Part shown: positions 7,720 to 17,031 of the stretch, one piece after another
Position numbering within the stretch: the first letter of the stretch is position 1
Layout: each line of letters starts with the position of its first letter
Origin: Arcicella lustrica
Lineage (GTDB): Bacteria > Bacteroidota > Bacteroidia > Cytophagales > Spirosomataceae
Direction of reading: 5' to 3'
DNA length: 64,000 nt
NCBI RefSeq assembly: GCF_034930985.1
Contig: NZ_JAYGIM010000003.1
Coordinates: forward strand, 372,001-436,000
Program-made: the position numbers and the translations under genes
The notes under the pieces: generated by a model
Told to the model about the DNA's origin: nothing
Databases searched by the model: none
The model's input: the letters and a program-made list of their open reading frames with translations, nothing else

Positions 7720-8577
7720 TCACAGCCCCTTCAAATAAGTAATACTCAAAGGTACATTTTCTAATTCGTGTTCGCTTTCGTCTTCAATAAAGTAATGTTT
7801 GATACCAATCTTTTTGGCTATCTTCAAAATCGCTGGCCAATTGGCTTGTCCTGTTCCCAAAACTACATCATTCTCTGCGGGAGTATGTCCAGAAAAATCA
7901 CCCACAATACCTTTTTTCAAATCTTTCACGTGCATCAATTTCCAGCGAGAACCATATTTTTGTAACAAAGCTTCTGGATTCGCTCTACCATGAAGTGTCC
8001 ATAAAACATCCATTTCAAAAGACACATAAGCAGGATTGGTATTCTTTACCAAGTAATCGAAAAGCGTTCCATCTTCGTAAGGTCTGAATTCATAACCGTG
8101 GTCATGATAACAGAAAGTAAGTCCATTTTCTTTCAATACTTTTCCTGCCTTGTTGAAAACTGCTACCGCTTTTTTAATGTCCTCAATGGTAAATTCATTG
8201 CCTTTGTGAGGAATCCAAGCACACATCACATATTTTGCACCCAAAGCCTTGGCGTTATCCACAACCTCTTGCGGGTTTTTCTCTAATTGTTCATAACTAC
8301 AGCCCGCCGAAGGAATACTGATACCTCTGTCGTTACAAAGTTTTTTATAATCAGCATTACTCATTCCTTTTGCCCCGCTACTTTCTATTTCTGTAATGCC
8401 CATCGCCTTGATTTTATCCAAAGTATTTTCAACAGAAACAGGGAAATGATTACGAAAAGTATAAGCCTGCACACCAAACGGAAAGTTAAATAATGGTTTT
8501 GCTTTTTGAGCAAAAGTATCGCCGATACTCAACAAGAACAGCAAAGTAAGAGCGATAATATAAGATTGTTTTTTCAT
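7720..8577 (-). CDS. Exported sugar phosphate isomerase/epimerase-family protein
   Basis: A 285-residue protein with a signal peptide (MKKQSYIIALTLLFLLSIGD, then TFAQ) and an AP-endonuclease-2/xylose-isomerase-like TIM barrel. Likely metal and substrate ligands sit in the strand ends FCYHDHGYEF, SFEMDVLW, LMHVKD and HYFIEDES. The export signal suggests a periplasmic enzyme; family members in Bacteroidota act on free or 3-keto sugars rather than sugar phosphates. The gene lies 38 bp downstream of the GH26 mannanase gene on the same strand, so the two are probably co-transcribed. It could epimerise, isomerise or hydrate a sugar released from mannan; that is inference. Confidence 0.82.
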   Translation of the reverse strand: MKKQSYIIALTLLFLLSIGDTFAQKAKPLFNFPFGVQAYTFRNHFPVSVENTLDKIKAMGITEIESSGAKGMSNADYKKLCNDRGISIPSAGCSYEQLEKNPQEVVDNAKALGAKYVMCAWIPHKGNEFTIEDIKKAVAVFNKAGKVLKENGLTFCYHDHGYEFRPYEDGTLFDYLVKNTNPAYVSFEMDVLWTLHGRANPEALLQKYGSRWKLMHVKDLKKGIVGDFSGHTPAENDVVLGTGQANWPAILKIAKKIGIKHYFIEDESEHELENVPLSITYLKGL

Positions 8578-8615
8578 GATTTGTGAAATTTATAATTGAA
8601 TTGGATGATTGAATG

Positions 8616-9746
8616 CTAAAAAAATAAGAATCGTTTTTTACGATAAATATGCTTTAAATCTTTCTCGAAAAGCGTATAAGGGTCGTCATAGAACTTCAAG
8701 AAATCGGGAACGCTTGTTTGTGTAGGAAAAGGTGCATAAAAATGGGTTGGACTTTTAACATCATTTCGCCAAACCAAGACATAAGCTAGATTCATTTTTT
8801 CAGATTTCAGGGCTTTCAACAAAGTCTCCGTCCACCAAGTAGGATTAGGAATTGACTCTAAACCGGTTTCCGTTAAAGCCGCCAAACGATTGGCTTTTTT
8901 GGCATAATCAGATACGATTTTTAATTTCTTAATACCCAATGCCAGATTATATTTTCCATTTCTTCCAAAGTCTGCATAATTATCCATTCCCAACATATCT
9001 ACCCATTCGTCGCCCGGATAACGCTCCAAAAACTCTTGTTCAGTAGTGAATTTACAATCAGGCGAAAAGGCATAAATAAAATTATGAACATCCAGACTAT
9101 CACGCAGATAAGTAATGGTAAACTGCCACACCGAAATAAAATCTTCCCGAGAACAATAGCTTTTTCCCCACCAAAACCAATCGCCATCAAATTCATGATA
9201 TGGTCTGAAAATCATCGGTGCTAAAGTACCATCTTGTCCTTTTACCGAATGAGCAAAGTCTGCAACAGTTTTCAAGATTTCCTTATACTTTTCATGATGC
9301 GAACCACCCGGTTTTATCAAAGCCATTGAAGCCAACGAAACGGAATCTTTCCAATAAAAACCGCCCTCAGAAGCTGGATTTGAAAAATGCCAAGCAACTG
9401 TTATAATGCCCCCACGGTTATAAGTATCGACAACATTTTTGCGTAAAGCCTCCGCCGTTTTGGCAATTTGTTCTTTAGAACGACCCGACAAACCACTAAA
9501 ATCAACACCAATTACAGCAGGATGCGAACCTGTAACCGATTTTACATCTGAACGATTTTGGTCGCCAGCCCAGCCATGTCCATATTCGGTAGCATGCTGA
9601 TGTCCAAAAAGAATATTTTTCTTGGAAATTTTTGCTAAACTTTGATAAAGCCTTTTCGCTTCTTTAGTGGCTTTTTTGTCGATTTGTGCCAGCGTAGATT
9701 CTACAAAAACGGTACAGAATAATAAGAGTACAAATAGTTTTGGCAT
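8616..9746 (-). CDS. Glycoside hydrolase family 26 beta-mannanase
   Basis: A 376-residue secreted enzyme with an N-terminal signal peptide ending near FVESTLAQ. The family 26 pattern is clear: ILFGHQHATEYGHGW near residue 45, the acid/base glutamate in RPYHEFDGDWFWWG (E185), and the nucleophile in ALTETGLES (E293). GH26 enzymes cleave beta-1,4-mannan backbones endo- or exo-wise. Divergently transcribed next to the ECF sigma/FecR/SusC/SusD/GH92 locus, it looks like part of the same mannan-degrading gene set. Cysteine 11 lies in the signal region, but I do not see a convincing lipobox. Confidence 0.9.
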   Translation of the reverse strand: MPKLFVLLLFCTVFVESTLAQIDKKATKEAKRLYQSLAKISKKNILFGHQHATEYGHGWAGDQNRSDVKSVTGSHPAVIGVDFSGLSGRSKEQIAKTAEALRKNVVDTYNRGGIITVAWHFSNPASEGGFYWKDSVSLASMALIKPGGSHHEKYKEILKTVADFAHSVKGQDGTLAPMIFRPYHEFDGDWFWWGKSYCSREDFISVWQFTITYLRDSLDVHNFIYAFSPDCKFTTEQEFLERYPGDEWVDMLGMDNYADFGRNGKYNLALGIKKLKIVSDYAKKANRLAALTETGLESIPNPTWWTETLLKALKSEKMNLAYVLVWRNDVKSPTHFYAPFPTQTSVPDFLKFYDDPYTLFEKDLKHIYRKKRFLFF

Positions 9747-9944
9747 AGTTCAACGCTTTAAATGGAGTGAATAATAGATAATTCTTTAAAAATATTGCGT
9801 AGAAAATCGACTTCTACCCTTTTCTGAGTGTAAGCAGGTCAGCCAGAAGGCTAAAATTGCATTTTAAAAATATTTTTTAAAATCATTTAGGGATTTTGAC
9901 GACTTGTTTGACTATACATCAAATATTGATTCCGGAACAATCAC

Positions 9945-10502
9945 ATGAAGCATTCACAATTAAGCGATGAACAATTAATAGACTTTCTGAAAAAGGACGA
10001 TAAAAAGGCCTTTGAGGAAATCTATCATCGTTATTGGTACAAACTTTTTGGCGTTGCCTATCACGAAACAGGTACGAAAGAAGAGGCGGAAGAGCTTGTT
10101 CATGATTTGTTTGAGAGTCTTTGGCTAAAACGAGAACAGTTGAATATTCGTTTTTTGAGTGCTTACTTGGTAGTTTCGATAAAACATCTAACAACCAATT
10201 ATATCAAATCTCAAATCACGAATAGAAAATTTCAGGAGTACATCATTTTCCATGAAATTCAGCAATCGTTCTCTACAGAAGAAATTGTACATTTTGCAGA
10301 TTTATCAAAAGCAGTAGATGAAGTATTGAAAAAATTACCAGAAAAAACCTGCGAAGTATTTAAGATGAGTCGATTTGAAAATCAATCTGTCAAAGACATC
10401 GCCCAACGTTTAGAACTAAGTGAAAAAGCGGTAGAGTATCATATTACCAAATCGTTGAAAGTACTTAGAGAAAACTTAAAAGTATATCATTCTGATAATT
10501 AA
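9945..10502 (+). CDS. ECF RNA polymerase sigma factor (FecI/SusC-linked type)
   Basis: A 185-residue sigma-70 family factor of the extracytoplasmic-function class. Region 2 runs through DDKKAFEEIYHRYWYKLFGV and the EEAEELVHDLFESLW helix (residues about 20-65). Region 4 with its helix-turn-helix is near the C-terminus (LPEKTCEVFKMSRFENQSVK, then DIAQRLELSEKAVEYHI). It is followed after 54 bp by a FecR-type anti-sigma gene and then an STN-domain SusC. In Bacteroidota this arrangement lets a glycan bound at the outer membrane release the sigma factor, which then transcribes the locus. Confidence 0.93.
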   Translation: MKHSQLSDEQLIDFLKKDDKKAFEEIYHRYWYKLFGVAYHETGTKEEAEELVHDLFESLWLKREQLNIRFLSAYLVVSIKHLTTNYIKSQITNRKFQEYIIFHEIQQSFSTEEIVHFADLSKAVDEVLKKLPEKTCEVFKMSRFENQSVKDIAQRLELSEKAVEYHITKSLKVLRENLKVYHSDN

Positions 10503-10556
10503 TTCATCAACGCCTATTGTTTACAATTTCAAATCAAATTACAGCAAATACGAAAG

Positions 10557-11561
10557 ATGAACCAATACGATTTCGATAAATTACTAGAAAAATACCTTGA
10601 GGGCGCTTGCACAGCAGAGGAAGAAGCGATGGTAAAGGAGTGGTCGGACAATATGCTAAAACATAGTGAACTTAGATTGAATTCAAGCGAAAAAAGCAAT
10701 ATTGAACAACAGCTTTGGGCAAGAATTCAGCAAAGTTTATTTCCTAAAAACATTGTTGCATTACGCTTCAAATGGACGGCAGTTGCCGTGGCGGCTTCCT
10801 TGATTATAGGATTTTTTGGCTTATTTTATTATCAAAAAACTACGGCGTACAGCCATTCATTCACAGAAAGTATCGCCAGCAATTTGGGCGTTATTGAAGT
10901 AAAAAACACCTCTAATAAACCTCAAAAAATTAAATTAGAAGACGGTAGCGAAATCGTACTAAAAGCAGAAAGTAGCATTAGTTATCCTGAACATTTCAAT
11001 GATAAAACCCGTAGCGTATATTTAAAAGGCGAAGCATTTTTCAAAGTAAAAAGAAACCCTTCAAAACCTTTTATTGTACATACCCGAGATTTAGTGACAG
11101 AAGTATTAGGCACAAGTTTCACCATCAAATCTTACGATGATTCAAAAGCCATTGAAGTATTGGTGGCTACAGGAAGAGTATCGGTTTATGAAAATTCAGA
11201 GAAAGATGGCTTTCATAGAAATGGCGTAATTCTGACACCGAACCAGAAAATTGTTTTTGATAAAGAAACGAAAAAACTGATTCCAAGTTTGGTTGAAAAT
11301 CCAGTTATCGTAAATATTCCTGCTACAACATTAGATTTCATTTTTGAAGAAACGCCACTGACAGAAGTACTTGAACGTTTGAAAGAAGCTTATCAAATAG
11401 AATTTGTGGTTGAAAATCACGAACTCAACAAATGTGTATTCACGGCAGATTTAAACGAAATTTCATTACACAGTCAGCTTGATTTAATCTGTAAATCGGT
11501 CAACGCTACTTATGAACAGCGTGGAACGGTGATTTTTATCAACGGCTCAGGATGTCAGTGA
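10557..11561 (+). CDS. FecR-family anti-sigma factor
   Basis: A 334-residue inner-membrane anti-sigma protein. The N-terminal cytoplasmic part (to about residue 80) would hold the ECF factor. A single membrane helix follows (FKWTAVAVAASLIIGFFGLF, about 78-98). The periplasmic FecR domain (KIKLEDGSEIVLKAESSISY through RVSVYENSE) comes next, then a C-terminal DUF4974/STN-contacting segment (TPLTEVLERLKEAYQIEFVV). It sits between its sigma gene and the SusC receptor that carries an STN domain, completing a three-part trans-envelope relay. Confidence 0.93.
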   Translation: MNQYDFDKLLEKYLEGACTAEEEAMVKEWSDNMLKHSELRLNSSEKSNIEQQLWARIQQSLFPKNIVALRFKWTAVAVAASLIIGFFGLFYYQKTTAYSHSFTESIASNLGVIEVKNTSNKPQKIKLEDGSEIVLKAESSISYPEHFNDKTRSVYLKGEAFFKVKRNPSKPFIVHTRDLVTEVLGTSFTIKSYDDSKAIEVLVATGRVSVYENSEKDGFHRNGVILTPNQKIVFDKETKKLIPSLVENPVIVNIPATTLDFIFEETPLTEVLERLKEAYQIEFVVENHELNKCVFTADLNEISLHSQLDLICKSVNATYEQRGTVIFINGSGCQ

Positions 11562-11861
11562 GGAGTTATGAGTGAGGAGTTGTGAGTTGCGAATGAGGAG
11601 TAAAAATTATTCATTCTCAATTCATAACTCACAACCCCTCACTCAAAACTCTTCCCTCAAAAATTCTTAATTCCAAACTCATAACTCAAAACTCTTAATT
11701 CCCTTTAACTCCATGAAAACATAGTCGCTTTCAAATGAAAAGCCGATAATGTTACGAGCATTACCGGCCTAAGAAACCCCACCAAACGCCAATTCGGTGA
11801 CATCAGGACGATGTTCAGGGTTTGTTTTTCCACATTTCACAGTTTAAAAACAGTTAAAAGT
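11562..11861. repeat. GAGTTATGAG-type inverted array and 5'-leader hairpin before susC
   Basis: Positions 11562-11700 consist of reiterated GAGTTRTGAGT words followed by their complements (ACTCATAACTC), forming a long imperfect hairpin. A separate stem-loop follows at 11742-11768 (GCCGATAATG / CATTACCGGC, one mismatch, 7-nt loop) in what would be the susC leader. I see no gene here; an in-frame ATG at 11811 upstream of the signal peptide is probably not the start. Confidence 0.5.
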
Positions 11862-14800
11862 ATGAAAAAAAAATTATCATTTAAAAAGATTCTCTCCAAA
11901 GCGATGCGAATTACCATTACTCAATTATTCCTCTCGATTATCTGTTGCGGAATTTCTCTGGCAAACAGTGCTTTTTCGCAAGAGGTACTCAATAAAAGTA
12001 TTACGCTAAGAACTGGGACGAGTACAGTTAAAAAAGTATTATTCCAGATAGAGAAGAAAGCAGATGTAAAGTTTGTGTATAGTTCAAATGCCATTCAGGC
12101 AGAGCAAATTGTGTCTTTTGACTTTACTGACGATAAATTATCAAAGGTTTTAGAGAAGCTTCTTAGTCCATTAAATATTTCGTATGAAGTAATGGATAAT
12201 CGTATTCTTCTTCGTAAAAAAACGGTTACTGAAAAAGAAAACATTCAAACAATCATCCCAAACGAAATAATCGCCGAACAAACCATCACGGGAACAATCA
12301 CCGATGAAAAGGGACAATTTTTACCCGGTGTTTCGGTACTCGTAAAAAATACCAACAGAGGTACAGCAACAGACAGCAAAGGTCAATACAAAATTGCAGT
12401 GCCAGACGGTAACAATACTTTGGTTTTCTCATTTGTAGGTTACCAAAAACAAGAAATTGCTGTGGCTGGTCGCTCGGTAATCAACGTTTCGATGTTAGTT
12501 GAAAACCAAAGTTTGGAAGAAGTAGTAGTAGTTGGTTATGGTACACAATCACGTAAAAACTTAACCAGTGCGATTACAACCATCAAACCAGAAGACTTGA
12601 ATAAAGGAGCCATCAGTGATGTTGGGCAGTTATTACAAGGTAAAGTTCCGGGATTGAACATCACAAGAAGTGGTGACCCTAACCGTGCGGCGGCTATCAT
12701 TTTACGTGGTGCATCTTCATTACGTGATGGCGCACAATCACCATTATTCGTAATTGACGGTGTACCGGGTGCAGATATTTCTTTGATTGCACCAGATGAT
12801 ATTGCTACAATGGACATTTTGAAAGATGCTGCTGCTACTGCAATTTATGGTAACCGTGCTGCCAATGGTGTAATCATGGTTACGACAAAACGTGCTAATA
12901 AAGGACAAATGCAGGTTTCATATAGTTCGTATATGGCAATCGACAAAGTGTCTAAGCAATACAACATGATGGATGCTAATCAGTTGAAAACATTTTTAAC
13001 GAAAAATGGACAAGCTTTATCACCAGAAGATGATTTAGGTGCAAATACCAACTGGCAAGATGCTGTTCAACGTAGTTCAGCGATTAGCCAAAACCATAAT
13101 GTTTCATTTGGTGGTGGAAACGAAAATACGATTTACAATGCAAGTATCAACTACTTCGACCAAGAAGGTATTGTAAAATCAAGTGCTTTAAACCGTGTGG
13201 TAGCAAGATTATCTATCGAACAAAAAGCATTTAACGATAATTTGAAATTAGGTTTATCAGTAACCAATTCAGTAAGTGATGCAAAATGGGTTCCATATAG
13301 AAACACTGTTTTAGCACAAATGTTGACTTATTTGCCAACTGCTCCTGTACACAATGCAGACGGTTCTTTTTATGATAACTTCAACAAATCTAGTTATTAC
13401 AACCCTGTTTCTTTGATTGAAAATGGACAAGAACGTTTGAAATACAAGAGTTTAATCGGTACTTTCTTCGGGCAGTTAAAACTTCCTTTAGGTTTTACTT
13501 ATGATGTTAAATTCTCGTACCAAAACTTCCAAACGAATTATGGCGCTTACTACAACAGTTATTATACACAATATTATAATAACATCCGTAGTACACCAGA
13601 ACCTCCGGGAAACCCATCTTTCATCACTTTAGTAGGTGCAAATGGTTTGGCAACAAGAAATGCGTATCAGAATACTCAGAGTTTATTAGAAACATATCTT
13701 ACTTGGGATAAACAAATCGGCGACCATTCAATTAATGCTGTTGTGGGTTATTCTTGGCAAGAAAGTATCAATGGCGATGGCTTCCAAGCAACTAGCACAA
13801 ACTTTCCAGTTGATGCCGTTGGTTACAACAATTTAGGTTTAGGAAACCCTTATGCGGTTAACTCATTCAGAGTAAATTATGGTGGTGATAATTACCAACA
13901 AGTACGTTTAATTTCAGATTTCGGACGTGTTAACTATAATTATAAAAACAAATACTTATTACAAGGCTCAGTTCGCCGTGACGGTTCGTCAGTATTTGGG
14001 TTGAACAAACAGTGGGGATATTTCCCAGCAGTAGGTTTTGCTTGGAGAGTTGACCAAGAAGCATTCATGGAAAAACAACGAATTTTTAGTGAATTAAAAT
14101 TACGTCTTAGTTATGGTGTAACAGGTAACTCCGCAGGCTTTAGCCCATATACCACGAAATTGATTTACGGAAACGTTGGTACATTTTATTACAATGGGGC
14201 ACAACAAGCAGCGATTGGTGCATTACAAAACGAAAACCCAGATTTAGGTTGGGAAAAAACAGCGACTTCTAACTTAGGTCTTGATTTTGCCATTGCTAAA
14301 GGAAAAGTAAGCGGTACATTAGAAGTATATGATAAAACAACTTCTGATTTGATTTGGACATATCCAGTAAGTACTGTCTTATATCCAAATGGTTCATTAA
14401 CTGCCAATGTTGGAAAAATGAGCAACAAAGGGGTAGAATTTACCTTAAATGTAAATGCGGTTAAAACCCAAAACTTTTCTTGGAATACTACTATCAACTT
14501 AGCGCATAATCAAAACAAAATTGTTAGTCTTTCGAATTCAACGCTTAAAACAGATTCAGTTAAAATTGTACAACCTGATGGTGCTGGACAAACTGGAGAA
14601 ACTGTACAGGTAATCGTAGCAGGACAACCAATCGGTCAATTCTTTACTTATGAATATGCAGGAAAAGATGCAAATGGTGTTTCGCAATACTACAATGCAA
14701 AAGGTGAATTGACGACCAAACCAATTAGTGTAAAAGACTATAAAGCTTTGGGAAATGCACAACCTAAATTATTAATAGGCTGGTCAAACAATTTTACATA

Positions 14801-15212
14801 CAAAAACTTCGATTTGAATATTTTCATGCGTGCGGTTTTAGGAAACAAAATCATGAATATTACTCGTGCAGATTTGTTCAGACCAAGTACAGCAAGATTT
14901 ACCAACATTCCTGTTGAAGTTGCCGAAGAATCAGCAAACGATTTTAACTCTTATCGTTACTCATCACGTTTCTTAGAAAATGGTAGCTACTTGCGTTTAG
15001 ATAATGCTACTTTGGGCTATTCGTTCAAAAACATTTCTAAAGACGTCAAACGTATTCGTTTGTATGCCTCAGTAAACAACTTGTTTGTGATTACGGGCTA
15101 TAAAGGTATCGACCCTGAAATCAATCAAGGTGGTACAGCTCCGGGTGTAGATGCTAACAACTTCTATCCTAAAACACGTACATTCTTGTTTGGTGTTTCC
15201 GCCTCATTCTAA
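11862..15212 (+). CDS. SusC-type TonB-dependent receptor with STN signalling domain
   Basis: A 1116-residue outer-membrane glycan importer. The start at 11862 places the basic MKKKLSFKKIL segment and the hydrophobic signal region at the N-terminus. Domains in order are an STN domain (about 45-110, KKVLFQIEKKADVKFVYSSN), a CarboxypepD_reg-like domain (TITGTITDEKGQFLPGVSVL), a TonB-plug (EEVVVVGYGTQSRKN, then IDGVPGADIS) and a long beta-barrel ending in a C-terminal aromatic (SASF). The STN domain, absent from the second SusC in this window (52550), is the contact for the FecR protein encoded upstream. The SusD partner follows. With GH26 and GH92 nearby, the likely ligand is a mannan or mannose-rich glycan. 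Confidence 0.95.
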   Translation: MKKKLSFKKILSKAMRITITQLFLSIICCGISLANSAFSQEVLNKSITLRTGTSTVKKVLFQIEKKADVKFVYSSNAIQAEQIVSFDFTDDKLSKVLEKLLSPLNISYEVMDNRILLRKKTVTEKENIQTIIPNEIIAEQTITGTITDEKGQFLPGVSVLVKNTNRGTATDSKGQYKIAVPDGNNTLVFSFVGYQKQEIAVAGRSVINVSMLVENQSLEEVVVVGYGTQSRKNLTSAITTIKPEDLNKGAISDVGQLLQGKVPGLNITRSGDPNRAAAIILRGASSLRDGAQSPLFVIDGVPGADISLIAPDDIATMDILKDAAATAIYGNRAANGVIMVTTKRANKGQMQVSYSSYMAIDKVSKQYNMMDANQLKTFLTKNGQALSPEDDLGANTNWQDAVQRSSAISQNHNVSFGGGNENTIYNASINYFDQEGIVKSSALNRVVARLSIEQKAFNDNLKLGLSVTNSVSDAKWVPYRNTVLAQMLTYLPTAPVHNADGSFYDNFNKSSYYNPVSLIENGQERLKYKSLIGTFFGQLKLPLGFTYDVKFSYQNFQTNYGAYYNSYYTQYYNNIRSTPEPPGNPSFITLVGANGLATRNAYQNTQSLLETYLTWDKQIGDHSINAVVGYSWQESINGDGFQATSTNFPVDAVGYNNLGLGNPYAVNSFRVNYGGDNYQQVRLISDFGRVNYNYKNKYLLQGSVRRDGSSVFGLNKQWGYFPAVGFAWRVDQEAFMEKQRIFSELKLRLSYGVTGNSAGFSPYTTKLIYGNVGTFYYNGAQQAAIGALQNENPDLGWEKTATSNLGLDFAIAKGKVSGTLEVYDKTTSDLIWTYPVSTVLYPNGSLTANVGKMSNKGVEFTLNVNAVKTQNFSWNTTINLAHNQNKIVSLSNSTLKTDSVKIVQPDGAGQTGETVQVIVAGQPIGQFFTYEYAGKDANGVSQYYNAKGELTTKPISVKDYKALGNAQPKLLIGWSNNFTYKNFDLNIFMRAVLGNKIMNITRADLFRPSTARFTNIPVEVAEESANDFNSYRYSSRFLENGSYLRLDNATLGYSFKNISKDVKRIRLYASVNNLFVITGYKGIDPEINQGGTAPGVDANNFYPKTRTFLFGVSASF

Positions 15213-15231
15213 AAACATTTACAATAATTCA

Positions 15232-15304
15232 AACAGTACCTAGAAGCAATTACTGAATAAATGATGCTTTTGGAGAAATTCTTCTTAGAGAATTAGGTAC
15301 TGTT
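15232..15304 (+). repeat. Inverted repeat in the susC-susD intergenic region
   Basis: Perfect 11-bp arms AACAGTACCTA (15232-15242) and TAGGTACTGTT (15294-15304) enclose 51 nt that contain further short complementary stretches. The structure occupies most of the 116-bp gap and would be present in a susC-susD mRNA. It has no poly-T tail, so it may tune the SusC:SusD ratio by RNA processing or stability. Confidence 0.55.
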
Positions 15305-15328
15305 CAAAACTATTAATGCTAGAAACAG

Positions 15329-16912
15329 ATGAAAAAAATATTTCAATTGATAATAACCATTGCAAGCATAAGTGGATTAATGGCTTGCCATGACCTTGAC
15401 GTCCCCGTAACAACACAACTAACGCCAGATATTTTCCCTCAAACGCCTACTCAGTTTATCCAAGCTGCGGGACCAACGTACAATGCTTTTCGTCAAAATT
15501 ATTCAACTGACTACTGGTTTTTACAGTCGTTGAGTACTGATGAAGCTATTTTACCTGCACGTGGAGGAAACTGGTATGATGGCGGACGTTATGAGCAACA
15601 TCATAAACACACTTGGAACCAAGATAACCCACACGTACAAAGTGCTTGGTCATGGTTAACAAGTACCATCAGTACAAGTAATCAGAATATTTTCTTGATT
15701 TCAAAAGCACCAGAATCTCCCGCAAAACAAACCAGTCTTGCTGAACTAAGAACAATGCGTGCGATGTGTTATTTTATGATGATGGATATGTGGGGAAATA
15801 TCCCAATTTCAACAAAATTTGGTGATACAACCACAGCTAGAACAACTGCAAGAGCTGATGTATTTAAGTTTATCGAGAAAGAATTACAAGAAAGTATTCC
15901 AAACTTAAGCACAGTAGTTGGTCAAGAAACATACGGTCGTCCAAACAAATATACTGCTTATACAATATTAGCGAAAATGTATTTGAATGCTGAAGTTTAC
16001 ACAGGTACTGCACGTTGGAACGATGCCATCATTGCTTGTGATAATGTCATCAGTTCAGGAAAATATGCTATCGAAAGTGATTATCGAAAAATGTTTTTCG
16101 TGAATAACGGACCACAAATCAAGGAATTTATTTTTGCCATTCCTTACGATGCCTCCGCTCCTAACGGTTATATGTTTTATGCTCGATACTCGCTACCAAG
16201 ATCATTGCGTGCGAAATACAGCTTGCCTTTTACTCCAAGTTCAGCAGCAAGTACACTTCCAGAATTTTATGCTTATTTCAACGATGCAAAAGATGTAAGA
16301 AATCAGCAATGGATTACTGGAAAACAATTTGATTACAAGGGCAATCCAGTAATGGTAAGTACAACAAAACAAGGTTATGACGAAGATTACAAAGGTGCAG
16401 ATGCTGGAACGGCTTTATCTTATCAAGTTGACATAACACCAGATGTTATCATCAAAAAACCTGCAACGTTTGACTTAGGAAATGATGAAAAAGCATGGAA
16501 TATGGGTTACCGTAACAACAAATTCTATGCAGACAGTACTTCGGCAACTAGAAATCAAAATAACGATGTGCCGATTTTCAGATATGCTGATGTATTGTTG
16601 ATGAAAGCTGAGGCAATTGCTAGAGGTGGTTCTGCGACAAACGGACAAACAGCAATCTCTTTAGTAAACGAAGTAAGAAGCAAACGTACTACTTCAGCGG
16701 CTTGGACTTCTGTTACTTTACAACAACTTTATGAAGAAAGAGCAAGAGAATTCACTTGGGAAGCTTGGCACCGTAATGATATGATTCGTTTTGGTAAATA
16801 CGAAGATACTTGGGGAGCAAAAACGGATAAAGATGTTAAAAAACGCCTTTTCCCGATTCCAACCAATGCTTTGCAATTGAACAGATCGTTAACGCAAAAC
16901 CCTGGTTATTAA
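15329..16912 (+). CDS. SusD/RagB-family glycan-binding lipoprotein
   Basis: A 527-residue surface lipoprotein with a lipobox-like signal (ISGLMAC, lipidated cysteine near residue 20). The SusD fold is supported by TPR-like helical segments (ELRTMRAMCYFMMMDMWGNI, and the YTAYTILAKMYLNAEVY stretch) and the closing block RLFPIPTNALQLNRSLTQNPGY, which is diagnostic of the family. It forms the lid of the SusC receptor encoded upstream and captures oligosaccharides at the cell surface. Confidence 0.95.
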   Translation: MKKIFQLIITIASISGLMACHDLDVPVTTQLTPDIFPQTPTQFIQAAGPTYNAFRQNYSTDYWFLQSLSTDEAILPARGGNWYDGGRYEQHHKHTWNQDNPHVQSAWSWLTSTISTSNQNIFLISKAPESPAKQTSLAELRTMRAMCYFMMMDMWGNIPISTKFGDTTTARTTARADVFKFIEKELQESIPNLSTVVGQETYGRPNKYTAYTILAKMYLNAEVYTGTARWNDAIIACDNVISSGKYAIESDYRKMFFVNNGPQIKEFIFAIPYDASAPNGYMFYARYSLPRSLRAKYSLPFTPSSAASTLPEFYAYFNDAKDVRNQQWITGKQFDYKGNPVMVSTTKQGYDEDYKGADAGTALSYQVDITPDVIIKKPATFDLGNDEKAWNMGYRNNKFYADSTSATRNQNNDVPIFRYADVLLMKAEAIARGGSATNGQTAISLVNEVRSKRTTSAAWTSVTLQQLYEERAREFTWEAWHRNDMIRFGKYEDTWGAKTDKDVKKRLFPIPTNALQLNRSLTQNPGY

Positions 16913-16935
16913 AATTTAATTGACTGACTAATTAT

Positions 16936-16983
16936 CAATAGCTTTGTATTAAAGAATTTTCTTGGTGCAAAGCTATTGTTTTC
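16936..16983 (+). terminator. Hairpin after susD
   Basis: Perfect 11-bp arms CAATAGCTTTG and CAAAGCTATTG with a 21-nt loop are followed by TTTTC. The long loop and short T run make it a weak terminator or a processing site between susD and the next gene. Confidence 0.5.
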
Positions 16984-17031
16984 AAAAGCCATCTTGAAAA
17001 TCTGTTCAGACTATTATTACAAACATTACTT

